Virus record (IMG/VR): IMGVR_UViG_3300031576_000282
Location: 1 to 21,873 of that record
Source: a virus
Strand: one strand, 5' to 3'
Length of the DNA: 21,873 nucleotides
The notes beneath the pieces are model-generated. The model saw only the letters and a list, made by a program, of their open reading frames with translations. It did no database searches and was not told the origin of the DNA. The position numbers and the translations under genes are program-made. Below, in pieces: positions 7,691-14,113 of this stretch (the first letter of the stretch is position 1; every line of letters begins with the position of its first letter).

Positions 7691-8773
7691 ATGGATAAAA
7701 AAGAAGTAGTTTTGTCAGCAGAACAGCTTGCGACTATGATGGCAGATGCCGTCAAAGCGGCTGTTACTCCGCTTCAAGAGAAAATTGAAGCAGGGTTTAA
7801 TCGCAAAGACATTCACGGCGATCAAGTTGCGCCGGAATTGAAGGATTTGAAGGGGGTGGAAAAAGCCGCCGCGTGGTTGAAAGCCCTTGCAAAAGGTGAT
7901 TTCGCTACTGTGAAGGCTTTGTCCGAAGGTGTTGGTGCAGATGGAGGTTTCACTGTGCCGACTGAATTTCGTGCGTTGGTTGTTGAGAAGTTGATCAAGT
8001 CCAGCGTGATCCGTCCGAACGCTACGACTATTCCGATGAGCCGCAATAAGCTGGAAGTGCCAGTTGAAGGTGCGGCGGTCACTGCGTCTTGGAAAGCCGA
8101 AAACGCGGCGTTGTCCGAAGCTAATCCGACTTACGCGCAGGTAGTTTTGGATACCAACAAGCTCACGGGCTTGTCCAAGATGAGCCGCGAGTTATTGTCC
8201 GATAGTGCAATCAGTTTGGTGAATTATGTCGCAGAGAGGTTTGCGCGAGCTTTCCAAATTGAGGAGGACAAAGCGTTTATGACTGGTTCGGGAACTGGCG
8301 AGCCGAAAGGCATCCGTCAGGAAACGATTACCAGCACAGCGCAGGCTGGCGCGAACTTGGTTGCAGATGATGTCGTCAAGTTGTTCTATTCGTTGCCGAG
8401 CCAGTATCGGAAAAATGCGAGTTGGTTGATGCACAACGATGTGATCCGCTTGGTTCGGTTGCTTAAAGACACTCAGGGTCGCTATCTTTGGACTGATGGT
8501 TTCAATGATGCCCCAGCGACAATTTTGGGTCGTCCTGTGTTAGAGCAAAACGACATTCCGACTAACTTGGGTGCAGGCACTAACGAGAGCGAAATTTTCC
8601 TCGGTGATCTTTCGTATTACCTCGTGGGTGATCGGCAGTCAATGGAGGTTGAGAGTTCAACCGAAGCGGGAACTGCGTTTGAAAATCATCAATTGTGGCT
8701 CAAAGTGATTGAGCGCGTTGATGGTCGGTTGGCGTTAACTGATGCCTTCCGTAAGCTCACAGCTGTCAAATAG
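7691..8773 (+). CDS. Major capsid protein, HK97 fold
   Basis: This 360-residue capsid subunit begins with a charged, mostly helical delta-like segment (residues 1 to about 75) that would act as internal scaffold and be removed by the protease. The mature part opens with GVGADGGFTVPTEFRALVVE (80-99). Other family marks are ASWKAENAALSEANPTYAQV, LTGLSKMSRELLSDS, and EEDKAFMTGSGTGEPKGI, the usual HK97-type set. No separate scaffold gene is seen between protease and capsid genes, in keeping with the HK97 arrangement. The capsid gene follows the protease by 30 bases. Identity is secure; the cleavage site is an estimate. Confidence 0.96.
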   Translation: MDKKEVVLSAEQLATMMADAVKAAVTPLQEKIEAGFNRKDIHGDQVAPELKDLKGVEKAAAWLKALAKGDFATVKALSEGVGADGGFTVPTEFRALVVEKLIKSSVIRPNATTIPMSRNKLEVPVEGAAVTASWKAENAALSEANPTYAQVVLDTNKLTGLSKMSRELLSDSAISLVNYVAERFARAFQIEEDKAFMTGSGTGEPKGIRQETITSTAQAGANLVADDVVKLFYSLPSQYRKNASWLMHNDVIRLVRLLKDTQGRYLWTDGFNDAPATILGRPVLEQNDIPTNLGAGTNESEIFLGDLSYYLVGDRQSMEVESSTEAGTAFENHQLWLKVIERVDGRLALTDAFRKLTAVK

Positions 8774-8782
8774 TTTGTGGCT

Positions 8783-8819
8783 TGACCTCATTCCTCCGAT
8801 TTTTCGGGGGAATAGGTCA
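8783..8819 (+). other. Long RNA hairpin after the capsid gene
   Basis: TGACCT (8783-8788) pairs with AGGTCA (8814-8819), and after one bulged C, ATTCCTCCG (8790-8798) pairs with CGGGGGAAT (8805-8813) with one G-T wobble, closing a six-base loop. That is 15 base pairs in an 80-base gap. No T-run follows on either strand, so it does not look like an ordinary intrinsic terminator. It may be an mRNA-processing or stability element that shields the capsid message, or a weak attenuator before the connector genes. Confidence 0.6.
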
Positions 8820-8852
8820 GACCGAAAACAAGGTCGTGATCAAAGCAAAAAT

Positions 8853-9044
8853 ATGAAAGTTCTAAAATTTATAAAAGCAAAGTCACCTTATGCAGTCGGC
8901 GATGTCGCGGGTGTTGATGACGCGCAAGCTGATGCGATGATGGAGGAAGGCGTGGCGGAGTTAGTAAGTGCCACGACAGCCCCTGCAAAGCCGCCAAAAG
9001 ACAAAGCGGTAAAGTCGCCCCGCAAAAAGAAATCTGATAAGTAG
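8853..9044 (+). CDS. Small hypothetical protein between capsid and connector
   Basis: This 63-residue protein starts at ATG 8853 (MKVLKFIKAKSPYAVGDVAG); the frame is open further upstream but that part runs through the hairpin and has no ATG in a good context. The N-terminal half has a compact beta-like pattern followed by an acidic helix (DDAQADAMMEEGVAELV), and the C-terminus is Lys/Pro-rich (PPKDKAVKSPRKKKSDK). Small proteins of this kind are common just after the capsid gene in siphoviruses, where they may be head accessory proteins. The basic tail suggests nucleic-acid contact. Function unknown. Confidence 0.65.
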   Translation: MKVLKFIKAKSPYAVGDVAGVDDAQADAMMEEGVAELVSATTAPAKPPKDKAVKSPRKKKSDK

Positions 9045-9046
9045 TT

Positions 9047-9637
9047 ATGATCCCTGCAACACTTCATTCCTATGCGCTAACTGACCTGACGACAGTCAAG
9101 GCGGTTTTGGGTATTACGGATGCGAGCAAAGACGAATTATTGAAGCATCTCATCAACGCGATGACGGACAACATTGAAAGCATTTGTGGGCGGAGGTTCA
9201 AAGCGCCCGGAAGTGATGCTGTGGAGTTGGTCAACGGGACAGGCAGACCTGATATTTTCGTTAAGAACTATCCGCTTATAAGTGTCACGAAAGTTGAAAA
9301 AAAGACGAGCAATAGCCCCTTAACATTTGAGGAAATTTTGGCAGGTGATTATGTAAAAGAGGATGCTATTGGCAGGTTCAGGTTGCAGGAAGGTGACAGC
9401 GAAAATGATATTCAAAATTATCGTGTGACCTATAAGGGCGGCTATGCCGTGATCCCTGTTGATTTAGAGCAGGCGTGTATTTCGTTGGTATCAAATGAGT
9501 TTAATGATCGGAAAGCGCGTGGCATCCAGTCAGAGAGTTTGGGTCAATATAGCGTGACATACGGAAAAAATGAGAGCGAGCTTGATCCTGAAATTTTACA
9601 GGTCGTGAAGCGATATAAACGGATTTCAGTTTTATAA
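9047..9637 (+). CDS. Head-tail connector protein (gp6-like adaptor)
   Basis: This 196-residue protein begins two bases after the preceding stop. The N-terminal helical pattern LTTVKAVLGITDASKDELLK, then LINAMTDNIESICGRRF, is typical of phage connector/adaptor proteins of the HK97 gp6 group, which form the ring docking under the portal. The middle is beta-rich (FVKNYPLISVTKVEKKTSNS; NYRVTYKGGYAVIPVDLEQA), another common feature, and the C-terminus is helical and basic. Its position after the capsid gene supports the call. Confidence 0.8.
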   Translation: MIPATLHSYALTDLTTVKAVLGITDASKDELLKHLINAMTDNIESICGRRFKAPGSDAVELVNGTGRPDIFVKNYPLISVTKVEKKTSNSPLTFEEILAGDYVKEDAIGRFRLQEGDSENDIQNYRVTYKGGYAVIPVDLEQACISLVSNEFNDRKARGIQSESLGQYSVTYGKNESELDPEILQVVKRYKRISVL

Positions 9638-9638
9638 T

Positions 9639-9959
9639 ATGTTGAACGATTATTACAAGTTAACCGCAGTCGTTAAGCGATTGACGGCGGGCTTTGGCGG
9701 TGATCCTGACAAGAGCGACTATCAGACAGTGGTCGCGGCGTTAAAGTGCGATATTCAGCAATTGGATGCCGAGCAGTCCGCGTTTGTTGGCGGAGTTTTT
9801 GGCAGGACATACAACTTGTTTTGTGATTTAGCAACGGACATTAAGATGAGTGACCGCGTTGAGGAAGGCGGCAGGAACTTCACAGTCAAAGGCGTGCAGA
9901 ATTTTGATGAAGGCACGATTGGACATATGGAGGTTATTATTGAGGAGGATTTAAGCTAA
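9639..9959 (+). CDS. Head-closure / stopper-like protein
   Basis: This 106-residue protein starts at ATG 9639, one base after the connector stop. The sequence is beta-rich (YYKLTAVVKRL; ALKCDIQQLDAE; NLFCDLATDIKMSDRVEEGG; NFTVKGVQNFDEGTIGHMEV). The 'DI..SDRV..GG..F.V.GV' pattern is common in phage head-closure proteins, which complete the neck after packaging. Position (second of the neck genes) and length fit. The gene ends at TAA overlapping the next start (TAATG). Confidence 0.72.
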   Translation: MLNDYYKLTAVVKRLTAGFGGDPDKSDYQTVVAALKCDIQQLDAEQSAFVGGVFGRTYNLFCDLATDIKMSDRVEEGGRNFTVKGVQNFDEGTIGHMEVIIEEDLS

Positions 9960-10453
9960 TGGGTGCAAGATTTGAAATTAAAATTGAAAATGCCGATCAG
10001 TTTGAGCGTTTGTTCAGGGAAAGTCCGAAGGTAGTGGCGCGGGAAATTCACAACTCGCTTGATGAAGCGTCAGGTTTAGTTTTGCGCGATGCCGTGCGTG
10101 GCGCGCCTATTGGTGCAACAGCACAATTGCAAAATAGTTTGACCCGTGACATCAGACCTTTAGAAGCATCGGTATTTACAATTCAGCCATATGCCCCGCG
10201 TGTGGAGTTCGGATCGGGAGGGCGCGGTAAGGCGGGAATACCTGCAAGACCTGTTTCGCCTTCGGAGTTATTTGATTGGGCGCGGCGAAAGCTTGGCGAT
10301 GAGGGTTTGGCTTATCCGATTTCAAAGACGATTTCAAAATTCGGAACTTCGCCTCATCCGTTTATGTTGCCTGCAAAGGAAAAGAATGAGCGCAACATCA
10401 TCAAGTTATTTGAGCGAGCTATTGAAAATATCGTTAAAGCGTTGGAAACTTAA
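9959..10453 (+). CDS. Neck / tail-completion protein, HK97 gp10-like
   Basis: This 164-residue protein starts within the preceding stop (TAATG), with GAGGAGG ten bases upstream, one of the few good ribosome-binding sites here. Features resemble the HK97 gp10 group: N-terminal IKIENADQFERLFRESPKVV, a LVLRDAVRGAPIGATAQLQN segment ('A..gAPv.TG.L..S' style), VEFGSGGRGKAGIP, and a closing PHPFMLPAKEKNERNI ('p.PFm.PA.e'). These proteins connect the head neck to the tail. Confidence is high for the group. Confidence 0.83.
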   Translation: MGARFEIKIENADQFERLFRESPKVVAREIHNSLDEASGLVLRDAVRGAPIGATAQLQNSLTRDIRPLEASVFTIQPYAPRVEFGSGGRGKAGIPARPVSPSELFDWARRKLGDEGLAYPISKTISKFGTSPHPFMLPAKEKNERNIIKLFERAIENIVKALET

Positions 10454-10456
10454 TAT

Positions 10457-10876
10457 ATGTCATTCGTATCAATCATCGCGGCGATCAAATCAAAACTTGA
10501 AAGTTTAACGGACATCAAAGAAGTTTGGAATTTTGATAAGGGAAAATTCACGGGTTATCCTGCGGCGGTGGTTTTTCCTTCCGAGAATAAAAGTGCTTTT
10601 GAAACGACAACGCAAAATCGGCGAGAGTATGTTTTCACAATTCGGATACATCAGTCAATGGAAAGCACGGGTGCAACTGATCACGAAAAGGCAGATCGCA
10701 TTTTGCGCGAAACAATTGACGCAGTGATTACTGCCTTTGATGCAGATTATTCGCTCGGTGGCGTTGTAAATTTTTGTCAGGCAACTCCGAGCGCGTGGGG
10801 CTATCAGACACGGGAAAGCGGCGCGGTTCGTGTGGCAGAGATAACTTTGACTTGCGTGAAGCTCGTTGCAATTTAA
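10457..10876 (+). CDS. Tail terminator-like protein
   Basis: This 139-residue protein follows the gp10-like gene by three bases and precedes the tail tube, the normal place of the tail terminator that caps tail-tube polymerisation. The sequence begins with a helix (FVSIIAAIKSKLESL), then GYPAAVVFPSEN, YVFTIRIHQSM, a helix HEKADRILRETIDAVITAF, and a final strand pair VRVAEITLTCVKLV, which is the alpha/beta layout of this family. No exact motif proves it; the call depends on fold pattern and order. Confidence 0.7.
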   Translation: MSFVSIIAAIKSKLESLTDIKEVWNFDKGKFTGYPAAVVFPSENKSAFETTTQNRREYVFTIRIHQSMESTGATDHEKADRILRETIDAVITAFDADYSLGGVVNFCQATPSAWGYQTRESGAVRVAEITLTCVKLVAI

Positions 10877-10882
10877 TGAATA

Positions 10883-10891
10883 TGCTATACT
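10883..10891 (+). promoter_or_regulatory. Extended -10 promoter, leaderless spacing
   Basis: TGCTATACT lies between the tail terminator stop and the 46-residue ORF. Six bases (TGAATT) separate it from ATG 10898. Since bacterial transcription usually starts about seven bases after the -10 element, the message would start at or next to the A of ATG. The same exact spacing is found at 12083 and 15620. Confidence 0.6.
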
Positions 10892-10897
10892 TGAATT

Positions 10898-11038
10898 ATG
10901 AGTAAGGGTTCAAAAAAAGATGTTGAAAACGGGGAGGAGGGTGAGCCTTATTTCTTTCCTGAACATCAGATAACTATTTACGCGACATCGCAAGAGCAAG
11001 CCCTCAAAAAACTCGCGGCGATGCAAGATAAAAAATAA
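10898..11038 (+). CDS. Small conserved-looking tail-module protein, likely leaderless
   Basis: This 46-residue ORF (MSKGSKKDVENGEEGEPYFF...) lies between tail terminator and tail tube and is preceded at six bases by a TGCTATACT element. The core YFFPEHQITIYATSQEQALK resembles small phage proteins at the same place in other siphoviruses: an aromatic-proline strand, then a helix containing 'A.S.EEA..KL'. The N-terminus is charged and probably disordered. Function is unknown; it might assist tail-tube assembly. The dedicated promoter suggests it is expressed and opens the tail-tube transcript. Confidence 0.68.
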   Translation: MSKGSKKDVENGEEGEPYFFPEHQITIYATSQEQALKKLAAMQDKK

Positions 11039-11050
11039 AAACACAAAACT

Positions 11051-12025
11051 ATGGCTACAATAATCGGACGGCAAATAGATGTCGGTATTGGAAAGGAAAG
11101 CGTGCGCGGGACGCCTGTTGCGCCTTCATTTTGGTTGCCTGCAATCGGTAAGGATATGGAGGACACTTTTGAACTCGCGAAGGACGAAGCGGCTCGTGGC
11201 GTAATTGAAACGGACGAGGATGCGCAGGTCATCAAGCGAATGAGTGAAGGTGACATTGAAGGTTTGGTTCGGGATAAGTCAATCGGGTTGTTATTCCTTA
11301 ATTTGTTCGGATCGGTAGTCACTACTCCGAACAGCCCCGAAGCGGGTGTGCATACGCACGATTTCAGTGTGGCGCAATCAGTTCAGCATCCGTCATTGAC
11401 AGTCGCGTTGAAACACGCAAATGAGAATGTGCGGTTTGCACTTTCAATGTTGAGCGCGTTTGAGATGAGTGTTGAGCTTGGTGACTTCGTGAAATATACC
11501 GCCTCGTTTATGGGTAAGAAGGGGGCAAGTGGATCAGACACAGTTTCCTATACTACCGAAAATGAATTTGTGGCACAGCACGCGACAGTCAAGTTCGCGA
11601 CTAACCTTGCGGGATTGGCGGCGGCGGTAGCAACGAAAGTCAAGTCGGTCACATTGAGCTTTGAAAAGAATGTGGAAACTGATGATGTTGTCGGATCAAA
11701 CGAGCCGAACGATATTTTGAATAAAGAGTTCAGGGTTTCGGGAACAGTTGAATTACTTTATACCGATACTGCTTTCAAAGCATTGGCGGTTGCGGGAACT
11801 CAACAGGCGATGCGTTTGACCTTGCTGAATACTGCGGTTACGATTGGCGCTTCCTCAAATCCGAAAATTGAAATTGATTTGGCAAAAGCGAAGTTTGAGG
11901 AATGGTCACGCGATAGCGGCGCGAACGATTTAATCAGGCAGACATTGACCTTTGAAGCTTATTACTCGGTGACGGATGCTAAAATGATCACTGGAAAGTT
12001 GATCAATACGCAAGCGAGTTACTAG
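11051..12025 (+). CDS. Major tail tube protein
   Basis: This 324-residue protein occupies the tail-tube slot between tail terminator and chaperones. The N-terminus IGRQIDVGIGKESVRGTPVA is a common start in tail-tube proteins (a beta strand followed by 'G.es..Gtp..p'). The rest alternates strands and short turns (VGSNEPNDILNKEFRVSGTV; TALNT-like repeats near the end) and the C-terminus is beta (LIRQTLTFEAYYSVTDAKMI). It follows the 46-residue ORF by 12 bases with an A-rich leader and no Shine-Dalgarno. An intrinsic terminator follows, setting it off from the chaperone gene and fitting its high expression. Confidence 0.85.
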   Translation: MATIIGRQIDVGIGKESVRGTPVAPSFWLPAIGKDMEDTFELAKDEAARGVIETDEDAQVIKRMSEGDIEGLVRDKSIGLLFLNLFGSVVTTPNSPEAGVHTHDFSVAQSVQHPSLTVALKHANENVRFALSMLSAFEMSVELGDFVKYTASFMGKKGASGSDTVSYTTENEFVAQHATVKFATNLAGLAAAVATKVKSVTLSFEKNVETDDVVGSNEPNDILNKEFRVSGTVELLYTDTAFKALAVAGTQQAMRLTLLNTAVTIGASSNPKIEIDLAKAKFEEWSRDSGANDLIRQTLTFEAYYSVTDAKMITGKLINTQASY

Positions 12026-12031
12026 GAAATT

Positions 12032-12059
12032 GCACTCCTCACGGGGTGCTTTTTCTTTT
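12032..12059 (+). terminator. Intrinsic terminator after tail tube
   Basis: GCACTCC (12032-12038) pairs with GGGGTGC (12043-12049), one G-T wobble, around a TCAC loop, followed at once by TTTTTCTTTT. It begins seven bases after the tail-tube stop and is followed within ten bases by a new promoter, so it separates the tail-tube transcript from the chaperone transcript. Confidence 0.88.
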
Positions 12060-12067
12060 CAGGCTTG

Positions 12068-12076
12068 TGCTATAAT
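12068..12076 (+). promoter_or_regulatory. Extended -10 promoter of the chaperone gene, leaderless spacing
   Basis: TGCTATAAT is a perfect extended -10 and lies immediately after the tail-tube terminator. Exactly six bases (GAAGGT) separate it from ATG 12083. The GAAGGT could be read as a weak Shine-Dalgarno, but it would be too close to ATG and probably not transcribed. No canonical -35 is seen. Confidence 0.72.
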
Positions 12077-12082
12077 GAAGGT

Positions 12083-12460
12083 ATGGAAAATCGTGAAACA
12101 ATTACAGTTGAAACGCCAGTCGGTAAGACAAAAGTCGTTTTGAAAGCTTATTTAACAGGTCGCGAAAAGCGGGATTTGATGAAGCCGTTTTTGCGTGGCG
12201 GTTTGGTTTTAGATCAGAAGGGTGGCGCGGAGTTAAAGAATGGAATGAATAGTGATGTGATTGAGGAAAGTGAAAATATGGCTTTCCGAACAGTCATCGT
12301 TTCGGTGGACGGCAAAAAAGACGGCGAGATATTTGATAGCAAGACTTATTCGGTAGTGGATGCGGTTTTGGATATGCACGGCGCAGATTATAGTTTCCTC
12401 GTTACAAAAATTAACGAGTTAACAAAGGACGCCGAATTTGAGAAAAAAAAAATGAGTTGA
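12083..12460 (+). CDS. Tail assembly chaperone (gpG-like)
   Basis: This 125-residue protein lies between tail tube and tape measure, the standard place for the chaperone that coats the tape measure before tube polymerisation. I chose ATG 12083 because of the promoter six bases upstream; an in-frame TTG at 12065 lies within the promoter. The N-terminus ETITVETPVGKTKVVLKAYL, then GREKRDLM, is a beta-then-helix layout seen in G-type chaperones, and the C-terminus is Lys-rich helix (FLVTKINELTKDAEFEKKK). It ends on a run of ten A just before the stop, from which a -1 shift would join it to the next ORF. Confidence 0.8.
   Translation: MENRETITVETPVGKTKVVLKAYLTGREKRDLMKPFLRGGLVLDQKGGAELKNGMNSDVIEESENMAFRTVIVSVDGKKDGEIFDSKTYSVVDAVLDMHGADYSFLVTKINELTKDAEFEKKKMS
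12443..12452 (+). other. Slippery A-run for -1 frameshift
   Basis: Ten consecutive A at the 3' end of the first chaperone are read AAA AAA AAA A in the zero frame, two codons before its stop. A one-base backward slip at A AAA AAA gives AAT GAG TTG ATG CAC..., entering the next ORF with no intervening stop. This is the usual place and direction of the G/GT frameshift in siphovirus tail chaperones. RNA polymerase slippage on the same run is an alternative. Confidence 0.7.
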
Positions 12461-12672
12461 TGCACGACTATTTGACCTTCCTTCAAAAAGGAAGCGGTCA
12501 GATAGACGAGCGGCTGGCAATGGCAATGATTTGTGAAAAGATGTGTTGGACTTATGAACAATACATTGATCAGCCGAGTTGGTTCATCAAGTTGTTGATG
12601 CTCAAATTCAGTGCGGACGCCGATTATCAAAATAAACAGAGCAAAAAACAATGGCGGCAACAGCGCAGTTAG
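12451..12672 (+). CDS. Second tail chaperone segment (T part of a G-T fusion)
   Basis: The frame continues from the slippery run; the fusion would be join(12083..12451,12451..12672), 196 residues. The T part reads NELMHDYLTFLQKGSGQ, then DERLAMAMICEKMCWTYEQY, and ends in a basic Lys/Gln/Arg tail. It could also begin separately at ATG 12460, which overlaps the first stop as TGATG, giving 70 residues. It overlaps the tape measure start by 22 bases. In lambda and many siphoviruses the ratio of short to fused form is essential for tail assembly. The content (helical, aromatic-rich, few conserved residues) fits a T domain. Confidence 0.72.
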   Translation, partial: NELMHDYLTFLQKGSGQIDERLAMAMICEKMCWTYEQYIDQPSWFIKLLMLKFSADADYQNKQSKKQWRQQRS

Positions 12673-14108
12673 ACATCTTAATAAAAGCGAAAGACGAAGC
12701 CTCAAAAACGCTTGAAGGTTTTGCTGACAAAGCAAAGCAGGCGGGTAAAGCGATGACGATTGCGGGCGGCGTGATTGTCGCGGGTTTGGGATTGGCAGTC
12801 AAGGCGGCATCGGACGCGGAAGTGCAGATGCAAAAAGTTGATACTACTTTGAAGGCGATGGGTCAGACTAGCGCGGCGGTTCGTAGCAGTATTCAACAGG
12901 CGGCGGATGCAACGCTGAAATTGGGATTTGATAATGAAACGGCGGCACTTTCAATTACAAAGTTATTTCAACGGACGGGCAACTTGAATGATGCCATTAA
13001 GCTGAACAATTTGGCGATGGATTTGGCACGGGCAAAAAACATTGACCTTGCAACGGCGGGCAACCTTGTCGGTCAGGTGTTATCAGGAAACGGCAGAGTG
13101 CTAAAGCAGTTTGGAGTGGAAGTTGATGAAACAAAAACCCCGATGCAACAGTTGATTGACCTTCAAGGCAAGTTGAGAGGTCAGGCAGAGGGTTTTACAA
13201 CGACATTCGCAGGTCAAGCAGAAATTTTGAAGCAACAGTTTGGTGAAGTAACCGAGCAGATCGGCGCAAAGCTCATTCCGATATTGACGATGTTGTTGCA
13301 AAAATTGACCCCTATTGTGCAGTCAATTGTGGAGTGGATTGGCGAACATCCGAAATTGACGAGCGTGATTGTTATTGTCACGGCGGCAATCGGCGGGCTG
13401 ATGGCGGTTTTAGGACCTTTGCTATTGATTTTGCCGCTATTAACGACTGCGGTGGGCGCGTTCGGCACAGTTTTGGCTTTCGTGGCGGCAAATCCGATTG
13501 TATTGATTATCGCGGGGATCGCTTTATTGATTGCGGCAATCGTTTTCCTCATTGCGAATTGGAGGATACTTTGGGAAAACACAAAGCTCATTTGGGACGG
13601 GATTGTGAACAACATTTTGAAGCCAGCGTGGGAAGCAATAAAATTCCTATTTCAAAGCGGGTTGGATTTTCTCAAAGGATTGTGGAGTGCGGTATGGGGC
13701 GGGATAGCCAGCACTTTCAATAACATTTGGGAGGGCATCAAAAATACTGTGAGTGGCGCGATCAGTTTTATTTCAAATTTGATCAGCCGTGTTGTGAGCG
13801 AGTTCAACAATTTGAAATCCATATTGGAAGCGCCTATTAAGTTTGCTTCCAGCATTGCGAGCAAAGCTATTTCAACAGTTGGTAAGGCGTTCGGTGTTAA
13901 AGATGCGGTGATTTCACCGAGTGGCGATGTAATCACTACTGATCCGCGTGATTTCCTCATTGCAACGAAAAATCCCGCAGGGTTATTGAGTGGTGGCGGG
14001 GTCATCAATATCAACATTGAAAATGCTTTTGGCAGTGATGTGGACAGACTGGCTACCACGATTGGCGATGCGCTCGTTCGCCGATTGAATAACAATATGC
14101 GGATTTAA
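12651..14108 (+). CDS. Tail tape measure protein
   Basis: This 485-residue protein sets tail length. The N-terminus (AQLDILIKAKDEASKTLEGF) is a typical tape-measure start; the first 220 residues are helical with long Ala/Gln-rich stretches and the pattern LDLATAGNLV-like in GNLVGQVLSGNGRVLKQFGV. A hydrophobic block at about residues 237-303 (VIVIVTAAIGGLMAVLGPLL; VLIIAGIALLIAAIVFLIAN) would form membrane segments, which in other phages help DNA cross the host membrane. Amphipathic Trp-rich helices follow (WDGIVNNILKPAWEAIKF). By the rule of about 1.5 angstrom per residue, the tail would be roughly 70 nm, which is short. The gene overlaps the chaperone by 22 bases. Confidence 0.92.
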   Translation: MAATAQLDILIKAKDEASKTLEGFADKAKQAGKAMTIAGGVIVAGLGLAVKAASDAEVQMQKVDTTLKAMGQTSAAVRSSIQQAADATLKLGFDNETAALSITKLFQRTGNLNDAIKLNNLAMDLARAKNIDLATAGNLVGQVLSGNGRVLKQFGVEVDETKTPMQQLIDLQGKLRGQAEGFTTTFAGQAEILKQQFGEVTEQIGAKLIPILTMLLQKLTPIVQSIVEWIGEHPKLTSVIVIVTAAIGGLMAVLGPLLLILPLLTTAVGAFGTVLAFVAANPIVLIIAGIALLIAAIVFLIANWRILWENTKLIWDGIVNNILKPAWEAIKFLFQSGLDFLKGLWSAVWGGIASTFNNIWEGIKNTVSGAISFISNLISRVVSEFNNLKSILEAPIKFASSIASKAISTVGKAFGVKDAVISPSGDVITTDPRDFLIATKNPAGLLSGGGVININIENAFGSDVDRLATTIGDALVRRLNNNMRI

Positions 14109-14113
14109 CGGCA

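Noticed and set aside
9633-9641. TATAAT directly before ATG 9639
   Set aside because: It contains the stop of the connector gene, has no TG extension, and would place the transcription start inside the gene. Likely chance.
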